Origin: Solirubrobacterales bacterium | GTDB taxonomy: Bacteria > Actinomycetota > Thermoleophilia > Solirubrobacterales > 70-9 | Length of the DNA: 64,000 nucleotides | Direction: 5' to 3' | Assembly: GCA_025936755.1 (NCBI GenBank) | Contig: JAICSS010000001.1 | Span: 62,001-126,000, forward strand | In this document: positions 42,483 through 50,633 of the stretch, one piece after another | Numbering within the stretch: position 1 is the first letter of the stretch | How the letters are laid out: each line of letters starts with the position of its first letter | Made by a program: the position numbers and the translations under genes | Notes under the pieces: model-generated | Seen by the model: the letters and a program-made list of their open reading frames with translations, nothing else | Databases searched by the model: none | What the model was told of the DNA's origin: nothing

Positions 42483-44018
42483 CTACGCGGCGTCGGCGAT
42501 GGTGCCGTGGCCGACGATCCGATCGCCGGCCATCAGCACCGCCGTCTGGCCCGGGGCCACGCCAGGGAAGGCCTCGCCCAGCCTCAGGTCCAGGGAGGGA
42601 TGCCGTCCTCTCCCCGCCGCCGGCACGGTGGCGGGGAGGGCGCGGGAGCGGTAGCGCAGCTTGACCGCGTCGACCTCGCCGCCGTCGCGGTGCAGGACGG
42701 CGTCGCGGACGCGGACGCTGCGCTTCTCCAGCTCGGCGCGGGTGCCGACGGTGACGGTGTTGGTCGCGGCATCGGTGGCGAGGACGTAGAGCGCCTCCGG
42801 GGCGGAGACGCGGATGCCGCGACGCTGGCCGACGGTGAAGTCGTGGTGGCCGCGGTGGCGGCCGAGCGTGCGGCCGGCGCTGTCGACGATCGCGCCCTCG
42901 CGCTCGCGCAGGCCGCCGTGGCGGCGGAGGAAGCCGCGCTTGCCCTGGCCGGCGAGGAAGCAGAGGTCCTGGCTCTCGGCCTTGCGGGCGACCGCGAGGC
43001 CGTGGCGGGCGGCGATCTCCCGCACCTCGGGCTTGGTCAGCTCGGTCAGCGGGAAGCCGAGGCGCGGGAGCAGCTCGGTCGGCAGCGCCGCCAGCATGTA
43101 GCTCTGGTCCTTGGCCCCGTCGGCGGCGGTGGCGAGCAGCGGCCCCTCCGCGTCCTCGACGATGCGGGCGTAGTGGCCGGTCAGCAGCCGCTCGGCGCCG
43201 AGGCGCTCGGCGAGGTCGACCATCGCCGCCAGCCGCACCTCGCCGTTGCAGAGGATGCAGGGGTTCGGCGTGCTCCCCTCCGCATAACCGCCGATGAAGC
43301 GGTCGACGACGCGGCGGCGGAAGTCCTCCTCGAGGTCGAGCGTGAAGTGCGGGATCCCGAGCTGGTGGGCGAGCGCGCGGGCGCCGAGCACCGCCTCGGG
43401 CGAGCAGCAGGCCTTGGCGCCGTCGGTCTCGGGATCGGTCCAGAGCTTGACGGTGATGCCGACGACCTCGGCCCCTTCCTCGCGGGCGAGGAGCGCGGCG
43501 ACGGCGCTGTCGACGCCGCCGGACATGGCGACGGCGAGGCGGTTCGGGGAGAGGGAGGCCTCCCTCCGTCGCAAGTTAGGTGGAGGCTCCTCCGGGAGGC
43601 CTTCCTCTCCCACCCCAGCCGGTACGAGGTTCAGCGGCGACGATGCGACCGCCTGAAGAGCCCGGTGAAGCGCGTCCGTGGCCAGCTGCGCCGCGTGGCG
43701 CTTGGCGGGCGTCAAGCCTCCTATCGCTCGATCGACGGTGTCGATGTCGATCAGAGCCGCCTCAAGAACCGGAGAGGCATCGACCATCTCGGCCACGGCG
43801 GCCGTTGCTGCCCGAGTGGCGCCGCAGCCCTCGGCATCGAAGGTGACCGCGTGGATCCGACCGCTCTCCACGAGGAACGAGAGCCGCGAGAGGTCGCCGC
43901 AGGCAGCGCCGCCCGCCGCGCCCGTGAAGGCGCCCTCGGCAGCAGGGCCGAGCCGGCTCTCGTCGCGCAGATAGGCCTCGAAGATCTCTCGATCCATCCA
44001 CGAAGGGTAAGCGCTCAC
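42483..44018 (-). CDS. mnmA: IscU/NifU-like domain fused to tRNA 2-thiouridylase MnmA
   Basis: A 511-aa fusion. Residues about 10-125 resemble an IscU/NifU-N iron-sulfur scaffold: AACGDLSRLSF (C40) and FDAEGCGATRAATAAVAEMV (C65). The third conserved Cys (the LHC position) is replaced in KRHAAQLATDAL. Residues from about 160 are MnmA: PP-loop AMSGGVDSAVAALLA (166-171), NPCILCN and QDLCFLAG (two catalytic cysteines), and the C-terminal barrel. MnmA makes s2U34 in tRNA Lys, Glu and Gln. GTG 44018 is preferred because a strong GGAGGAGG lies just upstream; ATG 43997 lacks an SD. The fused domain probably supplies or relays sulfur. Confidence 0.88.
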   Translation of the reverse strand: MSAYPSWMDREIFEAYLRDESRLGPAAEGAFTGAAGGAACGDLSRLSFLVESGRIHAVTFDAEGCGATRAATAAVAEMVDASPVLEAALIDIDTVDRAIGGLTPAKRHAAQLATDALHRALQAVASSPLNLVPAGVGEEGLPEEPPPNLRRREASLSPNRLAVAMSGGVDSAVAALLAREEGAEVVGITVKLWTDPETDGAKACCSPEAVLGARALAHQLGIPHFTLDLEEDFRRRVVDRFIGGYAEGSTPNPCILCNGEVRLAAMVDLAERLGAERLLTGHYARIVEDAEGPLLATAADGAKDQSYMLAALPTELLPRLGFPLTELTKPEVREIAARHGLAVARKAESQDLCFLAGQGKRGFLRRHGGLREREGAIVDSAGRTLGRHRGHHDFTVGQRRGIRVSAPEALYVLATDAATNTVTVGTRAELEKRSVRVRDAVLHRDGGEVDAVKLRYRSRALPATVPAAGRGRHPSLDLRLGEAFPGVAPGQTAVLMAGDRIVGHGTIADAA

Positions 44019-44063
44019 CCGTCCCTCCTCCCCATTCCGTACTCGCAGGGCCATCACCCACAC

Positions 44064-45038
44064 CTACTTGCCGGGTGGGTGTGGGTGACGGCCCTGCCCA
44101 AGCGCCGCCCGCAGATCCGCGACGAGCTCGGCCGGTTCGTCGTGAAGGGCGCGCCAGGTGATGCGGAACGTCCTCCAGCCTTCGGCGACGAGGATGCGGT
44201 CCCGCTGGCGGTCCGACTCGAACAGCTTCGTGGTGCCGTGGACGGAGCGGCTGTCGAGCTCGACGGCAACCCGCTCGCGCTCCCAGAGGGCGTCGACCTG
44301 GAAGAACCGCCCGCGCACCGAGAGATCGGCATTCATTCGGGGCCGCGAGATCCCATGACCGTCCGCGAGCGCCAGGAACGCCTCCTCGAAGTCGTTGCGC
44401 GTGAACCCGACCGGCTCCGGCGACTCCAGCAGCGCCCAGAGGTTCCGCGTCCCCCTCCGTCCCGGATAACGCTCCAGCAGCACCGGCAGCGAGACCCGAT
44501 CCCGCAGCCCCCGCACTTCCGCCTCGTGCCAGGCCCGCTCGAGCCCACGCATGTCCAGCACCGCCGCCAGGTCGAAGACCGTCCGAAACGGCGACGTCGC
44601 CGGGATTCCATCGACCACCATCCGCTCGTCCTCGGCAACGAGTCCCTCGCGAGCGACGATCCCGCGCCTTTTCGTCCGATGACCCCGAGGGCAGGTCACT
44701 TCGCTCCAACCGTCCCACGGCGATATCAAGCGCCACAGGTGAGCCGCAGAGCGATGGCTGAGGCACGCCGTCTCGCCCGAAGCCAAGACAGCGGCCATCC
44801 AGCGGCCCTTCCGGCTGATGCGCCGATATCCCACCTTGTAGACCCCGTTGTGCAGGCGATGGAGCTGGCCACGATTGATCCGCGCAGCGACAGCGCGTCG
44901 TCTCATCCCTCGCTCAATCAACTGCGCCCGGCTTACCACGCCGTGCTGCCGTCGCGCGAGCTCGGCAATCTCCTGGTCCCAAGCGCGAGGCGTCGATTTT
45001 GCCCCTACGAGGGGCCTTTTCGCCGCTTCGGTTTGCAT
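44064..45038 (-). CDS. AbiEi-like N-terminal / DUF559 C-terminal protein
   Basis: A 324-aa protein. The N-terminal winged-helix part (DQEIAELARRQHGVVSRAQLIERG, about 20-43) is of the type IV toxin-antitoxin AbiEi/'transcriptional regulator' kind. The C-terminal DUF559 part (VDALWERERVAVELDSRSVHGT, about 245-266, then ERDRILVAEGWRTFRITW-like sequence) resembles Vsr/restriction-like PD-(D/E)xK nucleases, with Asp-Ala-Leu and E-L-D. Such proteins occur singly and often without partner in actinobacteria. No toxin gene is adjacent. The start ATG 45038 has no clear SD, so the N-terminus could be shorter. It is divergent from the 6S-like RNA. Confidence 0.75.
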   Translation of the reverse strand: MQTEAAKRPLVGAKSTPRAWDQEIAELARRQHGVVSRAQLIERGMRRRAVAARINRGQLHRLHNGVYKVGYRRISRKGRWMAAVLASGETACLSHRSAAHLWRLISPWDGWSEVTCPRGHRTKRRGIVAREGLVAEDERMVVDGIPATSPFRTVFDLAAVLDMRGLERAWHEAEVRGLRDRVSLPVLLERYPGRRGTRNLWALLESPEPVGFTRNDFEEAFLALADGHGISRPRMNADLSVRGRFFQVDALWERERVAVELDSRSVHGTTKLFESDRQRDRILVAEGWRTFRITWRALHDEPAELVADLRAALGQGRHPHPPGK

Positions 45039-45090
45039 GCGGCCGATGGTGGACCAGATGGGCGCACGCGTGGCGCGCACTTTGGGGCAA

Positions 45091-45119
45091 TTGACCCGCG
45101 GAAGTGCAACGGAATTCGC
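45091..45119 (+). promoter_or_regulatory. candidate promoter of the 6S-like RNA
   Basis: A good -35 box TTGACC (45091-45096) is followed, after 17 nt, by an AT-richer ATTCGC (45114-45119) as a weak -10. The expected start, about 35 nt after the -35, falls at 45124-45126, exactly where the closing stem of the predicted RNA begins. Confidence 0.45.
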
Positions 45120-45123
45120 GTTT

Positions 45124-45312
45124 GGACCCGCCGCCTCGGTGGTACCTTTCCCACAGGCTCGAACCCGTACGAGAGCCGTCTCACCGTTTGACCCAACACA
45201 AACGGCGCGGGAGCTGGAAAGTCTCCGGTCCCCTTGGGGTCCGGGGCAGGCACCCACCTTCAACTGAAGGGATCAAAGCCAGAGGCGGCAACGGCGGGTT
45301 GGGGCCTTTTTC
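45124..45312 (+). ncRNA. ssrS: probable 6S RNA
   Basis: A ~190-nt non-coding stretch with 6S architecture. The closing stem pairs ACCC-GCCGCCTC (45126-45137) with GAGGCGGC and GGGT (45282-45289, 45296-45299). The 3' side carries CACCTTCAACTGAAGG (perfect CCTTC/GAAGG hairpin) followed by AGCCAGAGGCGGCA, recalling E. coli 6S ACCUUGAACC..GCCUGCGGCGGCA. Internal hairpins CCGTTTG/CAAACGG and CCGG/CCGG around CCCC/GGGG flank the central loop. TTTTT follows. It lies 3' of aspS, the position of a 6S gene in B. subtilis. No coding gene covers it. The identity is inferred from structure and context. Confidence 0.6.
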
Positions 45313-45325
45313 GTGCCCGCGAACC

Positions 45326-45628
45326 CTACGAGAAGCTCTCGCCCTCATCCAGGTTGGAGAGGTGCCACTCGGCTTCGCTCCAGCGGTCGCCGGGGACGCG
45401 GAGGGCGATGTCGCCGCGGCCGAAGCGGTCGATGGGCCAATCGGAGGTGAGGGCGGCCTCGATGCCGGCCTCGACCAGGGCCTGGTGCCAGGCGCGGGCG
45501 GTCCTCAGGTCGCCGAAGTCCCGCACCACCTCCCAGCTGTCGAAGCTGGGGTCGTCGACATATACCGGCGTCTGCCCCGGCCCGGGAGCCGGTCGCCATC
45601 TGCGGGGGATCCAGTCCCGCAGGCCCAT
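45326..45628 (-). CDS. DUF2007-like protein
   Basis: A 100-aa protein beginning MGLRDWIPRRW. The middle has the pattern VVRDFGDLRTARAWHQALVEAGIEAAL, an alpha-beta unit typical of the DUF2007 'putative signal transducing' family, then a Trp/Arg-rich C-terminus. It starts 1 nt after the aspS stop, so it is probably in the hisS-aspS operon. Its function is unknown. Confidence 0.7.
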   Translation of the reverse strand: MGLRDWIPRRWRPAPGPGQTPVYVDDPSFDSWEVVRDFGDLRTARAWHQALVEAGIEAALTSDWPIDRFGRGDIALRVPGDRWSEAEWHLSNLDEGESFS

Positions 45629-45629
45629 C

Positions 45630-47429
45630 TCAGTGGCCGGCGAGTTTGGGTTTGTGGATGCCGATGCCGAGCTCTTTGAGCTGCAGCTCGTCGACCGGGG
45701 CCGGGGCGCCGGTCAGCAGGTCGAAGCCCGAGGCGGTCTTGGGGAAGGCGATCACGTCGCGGATCGTCTCGGCGCCGTAGAGGCGCTGGACGATGCGGTC
45801 GACGCCGTAGGCGATGCCGCCGTGCGGCGGCGCCCCGTACTGCAGCGCCTCGAGCAGGAAGCCGAAGCGGGCACGGGCGGTCTCGGCGTCGATCCCGAGG
45901 GCGGCGAAGACCGCCTCCTGGGTCCTGGCGTCGTGGATGCGGATCGAGCCGCCGCCCAGCTCCTGGCCGTTCCAGACGACGTCGTAGGCCTGGGCGCGCG
46001 CGGCGCCGGGTTGGGCGGGGTCGAACTCGCCGGCGGGCGCGGTGAAGGGATGGTGGAGCGCGTCCCAGCGCTTCTCCCCCTCGTTCCACTCCATCAGCGG
46101 CCAGTCGACGATCCAGACCAGGCGGTTCTCCTCCGGGTCGATCAGGTCGAAGCGCTCGGCGAGGTCGAGCCGCATCTGCCCGAGCACGGCGTTGACGACC
46201 GCGGGCTGGTCGGCGACCAGCAGCAGCAGGTCCCCCTCCTCGGCGCCGAGGCGCCGATTGAGGTCGGCCAGCTCGCCCTCGCTAAGGAACTTCGCCGTCG
46301 GCGAGCGCCAGCCCTCGCCCTCGCGGAAGGCCCAGACCAGCCCTTTCGCCCCCAGCTCCTGGGCGCGGGAGATGAGGCCGTCGAGCTCGGAGCGCGGCAG
46401 CTCCCGGCGGCCGGCGTTGATCCCGCGGATCGCGCCGCCGCCGTCCAGCACCGAGCGGAAGACCTTGAACTCGGTCGCGCGCAGGGCGTCGCCGAGGTCG
46501 ACCAGCTCGAGGCCGAACCGCAGATCCGGGCGGTCGGTGCCGAACCGGCCCATCGCCTCGTCGAAGCACATCCGCTGCATCGGCGTCTCGATCCTCGGCC
46601 CGCCGGCGCGCTCGAAGACGTGCGCCAGCAGCCGTTCGTTGACGGCGATCACGTCGTCGCCGTCGACGAAGGACATCTCGACGTCGAGCTGGGTGAACTC
46701 GGCCTGGCGGTCGGCCCGCGTCGCCTCGTCGCGGAAGCAGCGGGCCACCTGGTAGTAGCGCTCGAAGCCGGAGACCATCAGCAGCTGCTTGAACAGCTGC
46801 GGCGACTGCGGCAGCGCGTAGAAGGAGCCCTGCTGCTGGCGGCTGGGGACGAGGAAGTCGCGAGCGCCCTCGGGGGTCGAGCGGGTCAGGACCGGGGTCT
46901 CGACGTCGACGAATCCCTCGCCGTCGAGGAACTCGCGCATCGCGGCGACGACCCGGTGGCGCAGCTGCAGCGCCTCGCGCATCTGCTCGCGGCGCAGGTC
47001 GAGGTAGCGGTAGCGCAGGCGCGTGTCCTCCCCCACCTCGCTGGAAAAGCCCTCGATCTGGAAGGGCGGCGTCTCCGAGCCGGCGAGCAGCTCGGCGCCG
47101 GTGACCAGCAGCTCGACCTCGCCGGTCGCCAGCTCCCGGTTGACGGTCTCCTCCGAGCGGCGCACCACCTTGCCGCTCGCGCTGAGGACGTCCTCGGCGC
47201 GCAGCTTGTGCGCCAGCTCGAACGACTCGCCGGAGCTGTCGGGGTTGAAGACGAGCTGGACGATGCCGGTGCGATCGCGGAGGTCGATGAAGATCAGGCC
47301 GCCGTGGTCGCGGCGGCGGTTGACCCAGCCGGCGACCCGCAGCTCGGCGCCGACCTTCTCCGGCAGGACCTGCCCGCACCAGCTATCGCGGTAGCCGTTC
47401 GCGCGCAGCGGCGGCGCCTCCGTGCTCAA
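45630..47429 (-). CDS. aspS: aspartyl-tRNA synthetase
   Basis: A 599-aa class IIb synthetase. The N-terminal anticodon-binding OB-fold has RVAGWVNRRRDHGGLIFIDLRDRTGIVQLVF. The catalytic core has FVDVETPVLTRSTPEGARDFLVP, ALPQSPQLFKQLLM and the bacterial insert domain. The start is TTG at 47429, overlapping the hisS stop by 4 nt and preceded by GGGAGGAGGGAG. Indiscriminate (Asp/Asn) charging cannot be excluded from sequence alone. Confidence 0.97.
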   Translation of the reverse strand: MSTEAPPLRANGYRDSWCGQVLPEKVGAELRVAGWVNRRRDHGGLIFIDLRDRTGIVQLVFNPDSSGESFELAHKLRAEDVLSASGKVVRRSEETVNRELATGEVELLVTGAELLAGSETPPFQIEGFSSEVGEDTRLRYRYLDLRREQMREALQLRHRVVAAMREFLDGEGFVDVETPVLTRSTPEGARDFLVPSRQQQGSFYALPQSPQLFKQLLMVSGFERYYQVARCFRDEATRADRQAEFTQLDVEMSFVDGDDVIAVNERLLAHVFERAGGPRIETPMQRMCFDEAMGRFGTDRPDLRFGLELVDLGDALRATEFKVFRSVLDGGGAIRGINAGRRELPRSELDGLISRAQELGAKGLVWAFREGEGWRSPTAKFLSEGELADLNRRLGAEEGDLLLLVADQPAVVNAVLGQMRLDLAERFDLIDPEENRLVWIVDWPLMEWNEGEKRWDALHHPFTAPAGEFDPAQPGAARAQAYDVVWNGQELGGGSIRIHDARTQEAVFAALGIDAETARARFGFLLEALQYGAPPHGGIAYGVDRIVQRLYGAETIRDVIAFPKTASGFDLLTGAPAPVDELQLKELGIGIHKPKLAGH

Positions 47430-48670
47430 CTCCCTCCTCCCGTCATCTCGTCGACAAGGTTGCCGGGATCGGCGGCGCGCTGCTCGCCGGTCTCCATGTC
47501 GCGCAGCTGGGCGCTGCCGTCGGCCTCGAGGATGAGGACGCGGGCGGCACCGATCCGGTTCGCGTGTTTGAGCTGTCCCTTGAGGCCGCGCCCGGCCAGA
47601 TCCACCTCGACCGAGATCCCGGCGTGGCGCAGCTCGACCGCAAGCGCCATCGCCCGCCCGCGCTGGCCGGGGTCGGCGATCGCGACGAAGGCGTCGCGCC
47701 CGGCCGCCGGCGCCTCTTCGTCCAGCGCCAGCAGGATCCGCTCGATCCCGGCGGCGAAGCCGACCGCGGGGGTCGCCGGTCCGCCGAGCTGCTCGATCAG
47801 GCCGTCGTAGCGGCCGCCGCCGCCGATCTCCGACTGCGCCCCGAGCGCGTCGCAGACGAAGGAGAAGATCGTCCGCGTGTAGTAGTCGAGGCCGCGGACC
47901 AGGGTCGGGTCGACGGCGTAGGCGATGCCGGCGGCGTCGAGCAGCGCCCGCACCTCCGCGAAGTGCTCGGCGTCCTCGCCGTCGAGCTGGCCGACGATCG
48001 TCGGCGCGCTCTCCATCACCGCCCGGGTCCCCTCGTCGTCGGAGTCGAAGGCCCGCAGCGGGTTGACGTCGATCCGCTCGCGCACGTCCCTGGAGAGCTC
48101 CCCCTCGTGGGCGTGCAGGTGCGCCTTCAGGTCCTCCAGGTAGGCGCGGCGCGACTCGAGGGAGCCGAGGCTGCCGAGCCGCAGCTCCACCCCCGGCACC
48201 CCGAGCTCGCCGAGCAGGTCGGAGAGGAGCATGATCACCTCGGCGTCGGCGAGCGGAGAGTCGGTGCCGATGCACTCGATCCCGAGCTGGTGGAACTGGC
48301 GGTAGCGGCCGGCCTGCGGGCGCTCGTGGCGGAAGAAGGGGCCGAGGTAGGAGAGCTTCACCGGCTGCGCCAGCTTGTGCATCCCGTGCTCGAGGTAGGC
48401 GCGGCAGATCGGGGCCGTCCCCTCCGGCCGCAGGGTGAGGCTGCGCTCCCCCTTGTCCTCGAAGGTGAACATCTCCTTGCGGACGATGTCGGTCGACTTG
48501 CCGACGCCGCGCTCGAACAGCGCCGTGTCCTCGAAGGCCGGCGTCGCGACCGGCTCGTAGCCGGCGCGGGCGAAGATCTCGGCGGCGGCGCGTTCCAGCC
48601 GCGCCCGCGCCCGGCCCTGCTCGGGCAGGACGTCGAAGGTCCCGCGGGGCGCCTGGAATCTGCTCGCCAT
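47426..48670 (-). CDS. hisS: histidyl-tRNA synthetase
   Basis: A 414-aa class II synthetase. The N-terminus has FQAPRGTFDVLP, motif 2 is YLGPFFRHERPQAGRYRQFHQLGIECIG, and the histidine-specific loops are LVRGLDYYTRTIFSF and GGGRYDGLIEQLGG. A C-terminal anticodon domain completes it. It starts at ATG 48670; the open frame upstream is noncoding. The hisS-aspS pair is widespread. Confidence 0.97.
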   Translation of the reverse strand: MASRFQAPRGTFDVLPEQGRARARLERAAAEIFARAGYEPVATPAFEDTALFERGVGKSTDIVRKEMFTFEDKGERSLTLRPEGTAPICRAYLEHGMHKLAQPVKLSYLGPFFRHERPQAGRYRQFHQLGIECIGTDSPLADAEVIMLLSDLLGELGVPGVELRLGSLGSLESRRAYLEDLKAHLHAHEGELSRDVRERIDVNPLRAFDSDDEGTRAVMESAPTIVGQLDGEDAEHFAEVRALLDAAGIAYAVDPTLVRGLDYYTRTIFSFVCDALGAQSEIGGGGRYDGLIEQLGGPATPAVGFAAGIERILLALDEEAPAAGRDAFVAIADPGQRGRAMALAVELRHAGISVEVDLAGRGLKGQLKHANRIGAARVLILEADGSAQLRDMETGEQRAADPGNLVDEMTGGGS

Positions 48671-48702
48671 CGTGCGGGCGACCTTAGTCCAAGCGGCCCG
48701 GG

Positions 48703-49347
48703 CTACCGCGCCAGCGAGGCGAGGAAGGGATTGGTCGCGCGCTCGGCGCCGAGGGTGGTCAGCCCCATGTGCCCGGGATGGACGACGGTCTCGCCGGGGT
48801 AGGCGTCGAGCAGCTTGCCGAGCGAGTCGAGCAGCGTCGGGCCGTGGGATCCCGGCAGGTCGGTCCGCCCGACCGAGCCCTGGAAGAGCACGTCGCCGGA
48901 GAAGATCGCCGGCTCGCCGCGGACCGCGTAGGTGACATGGCCGGGGCTGTGGCCCGGAGTGTGGACCACGTCCAGCTCGAGCCCGGCCAGCTCCAGCGTT
49001 TCGCCGCCGTTGACGACCTCGTCCGCCGCGTAGCTCTCGTAGGGGCCGAACCCCTCCCACGGGACCCAGGCCATGATGTCGGCGAGGATCGGGACCTCGA
49101 ACTCCGGGCAGTAGACCGGCGCCCCGGTCGCCGCCGCCACGGGCGCCACGGCGCCGATGTGGTCGAAGTGGCAGTGGGTGATCAGGATCGCCTCGACGCC
49201 GGCCCCGGTCGCCTCCACCGCGGCCAGGATCCGCTCCGCCTCCTCTCCCGGGTCGATCACCAGCAAGCGGTCGCCGCCCTCGGGCCGGAGCAGGAAGCAG
49301 TTCTCGGCGACGGGGCCGACCGTGAGCATCTCGACGTCGAGGGCCAT
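48703..49347 (-). CDS. MBL-fold metallo-hydrolase (glyoxalase II-like)
   Basis: A 214-aa metallo-beta-lactamase fold enzyme with the zinc motif ITHCHFDHIGAV (HxHxDH), HTPGHSPGH, GDVLF and the late HPGHMG His. This is the short YcbL/glyoxalase II-like class, which hydrolyses thioesters or related substrates. No partner gene shows the substrate. It is 32 nt upstream of hisS, a common association in actinobacteria. Confidence 0.88.
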   Translation of the reverse strand: MALDVEMLTVGPVAENCFLLRPEGGDRLLVIDPGEEAERILAAVEATGAGVEAILITHCHFDHIGAVAPVAAATGAPVYCPEFEVPILADIMAWVPWEGFGPYESYAADEVVNGGETLELAGLELDVVHTPGHSPGHVTYAVRGEPAIFSGDVLFQGSVGRTDLPGSHGPTLLDSLGKLLDAYPGETVVHPGHMGLTTLGAERATNPFLASLAR

Positions 49348-49352
49348 CGGAC

Positions 49353-49718
49353 CTACTGGTCGCCGCGGGCGCGGATCCGGGCCCGCTCGCGCCGGCGCCA
49401 CATCGCCATGTCGACGAAGTAGCCGGCGGGGACGTAGAAGACGAGCATGAAAGCGCCGAAGAGAAGCGAGGGGACGATCGCTTTTTTGAAGATCAGGATC
49501 AGCAGCACGGCGAAGATGACCGCGGCGAAGACGCCGCGCAGCAGCGAGTTGCGCCAGGTCGGCGGCAGGTCCTGCTGGGGAGCCGGCTTGCGGCGGGAGC
49601 GGGCGCGGGCTTTCGCTTCCTCGCGGCTGCGGGGACGGCCGCTGCGGGGCCTGTTGTCGACCCGTCCCCCCTGGGTGCCGCGGCGCTTGCGCTGGCGCTT
49701 CTTCCTGGTCTGAGCCAT
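49353..49718 (-). CDS. small two-helix membrane protein
   Basis: A 121-aa protein with a very basic N-terminus (about 1-50, RKKRQRKRRGT and RSREEAKARARSRRK), then two hydrophobic helices (about 60-80 and 82-101) and a basic end (RRRERARIRAR). It is likely a cytoplasmic-face membrane protein; the basic tail may bind nucleic acid or phospholipid. The family is unknown to me. It sits between ftcD and the MBL gene with 5- and 12-nt gaps, so it is in the same operon. Confidence 0.75.
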   Translation of the reverse strand: MAQTRKKRQRKRRGTQGGRVDNRPRSGRPRSREEAKARARSRRKPAPQQDLPPTWRNSLLRGVFAAVIFAVLLILIFKKAIVPSLLFGAFMLVFYVPAGYFVDMAMWRRRERARIRARGDQ

Positions 49719-49730
49719 CGGACCCAGAAT

Positions 49731-50621
49731 CTAGTCGGTCGCCTCGGCCAGCCGCGCCTCGATCACGTGCCGCCGCGGGTCGAAGCCGCGCATCGGCACG
49801 TCGTCCGGGTAGCCGGCGAGCGCCGCCTGCGGGATCAGGCCGACCAGCTCGGCCTCCAGCGGCCGGGCGCCGAGCGGCGCCGCCAGCGTGCGCACGCGCT
49901 CGACGACTTCGCCGAGGGAGACCGTGAGCGGGTTGTGGACGTTGGTGGAGACCTGGGCGCGACCGCTGGACAGCAGCAGCCCGATCGCCCGTACCCCGGG
50001 CAGGCCCCCGCCCGCCTCGCGCAGGCCGGCGGCGACGGCGCGGGCGATCTCGACGTCGTCGCTGTCGAGCTCGACGTTGAAGGCGGCGAGCGGCGGCCGC
50101 GCCGTGACCAGGGTGGCGCCGGCCTTGCGGTGGGGCAGGTCGGGGCCGAAGTCCGGCCGCAGCTCCCCCGACTCCATCCGCAGCCACAGCTCCGCCAGGC
50201 CGCCGTTGCGGAAGTAGGAGCGCTCGGCCCGGCCCGGGTCGCGCGCCAGCTCGCCGTAGAGGAAGACCGGGATGCCGAGACCGCCGATCTGCGTCGCCGC
50301 CGCGACCGCCTCCTCGCGCGCCGCCTCGCGGTCGCCGGGCTCGAACCAAACGAGCGGGCAGACGTCGAGGGCCCCGATCGCCGGGTGGGCGCCCCGGTAG
50401 CGGTCCATCTCGATCGTCTCCGCCGCCTCCTCGGCGCCGGCGGCCAGCGCCTCGACCAGGGCGCCGCCGTAGCCCGCCAGGGTGAAGACGCTGCGCCCGT
50501 GGTCGGCGTCGGAATGGCGGTCGAGCAGGGTGACGCCGCGGGCGAAGGCCTGCTCCAGCCGGTCGAGCCGCTCCTGGTCGCGCCCCTCCGAGACGTTCGG
50601 GACCGCGAGCAGGGGCGGCAT
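49731..50621 (-). CDS. ftcD: glutamate formimidoyltransferase (FtcD N-terminal type)
   Basis: A 296-aa protein matching the formiminotransferase domain: AVPNVSEGRDQERLD, LDRHSDADHGRSVFTLAG and CPLVWFEPG. The cyclodeaminase half of the eukaryotic bifunctional enzyme is absent, as in many bacteria. It transfers a formimino group between glutamate and tetrahydrofolate. No histidine-degradation genes are nearby, so its physiological role here may be in folate one-carbon flow. Confidence 0.85.
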   Translation of the reverse strand: MPPLLAVPNVSEGRDQERLDRLEQAFARGVTLLDRHSDADHGRSVFTLAGYGGALVEALAAGAEEAAETIEMDRYRGAHPAIGALDVCPLVWFEPGDREAAREEAVAAATQIGGLGIPVFLYGELARDPGRAERSYFRNGGLAELWLRMESGELRPDFGPDLPHRKAGATLVTARPPLAAFNVELDSDDVEIARAVAAGLREAGGGLPGVRAIGLLLSSGRAQVSTNVHNPLTVSLGEVVERVRTLAAPLGARPLEAELVGLIPQAALAGYPDDVPMRGFDPRRHVIEARLAEATD

Positions 50622-50633
50622 CGTCGCGGCGCC

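Noticed and set aside
44064-45038. A two-gene toxin-antitoxin (AbiE) system at the DUF559 gene
   Set aside because: There is no AbiEii-like nucleotidyltransferase next to it; the neighbours are mnmA and a non-coding RNA.
45124-45312. tmRNA or RNase P RNA for the structured region
   Set aside because: There is no tRNA-like acceptor/T arm and no tag ORF, and the length and conserved helices of RNase P are absent, although GGAAAGTCTCCGG looks superficially like a P4-region motif.
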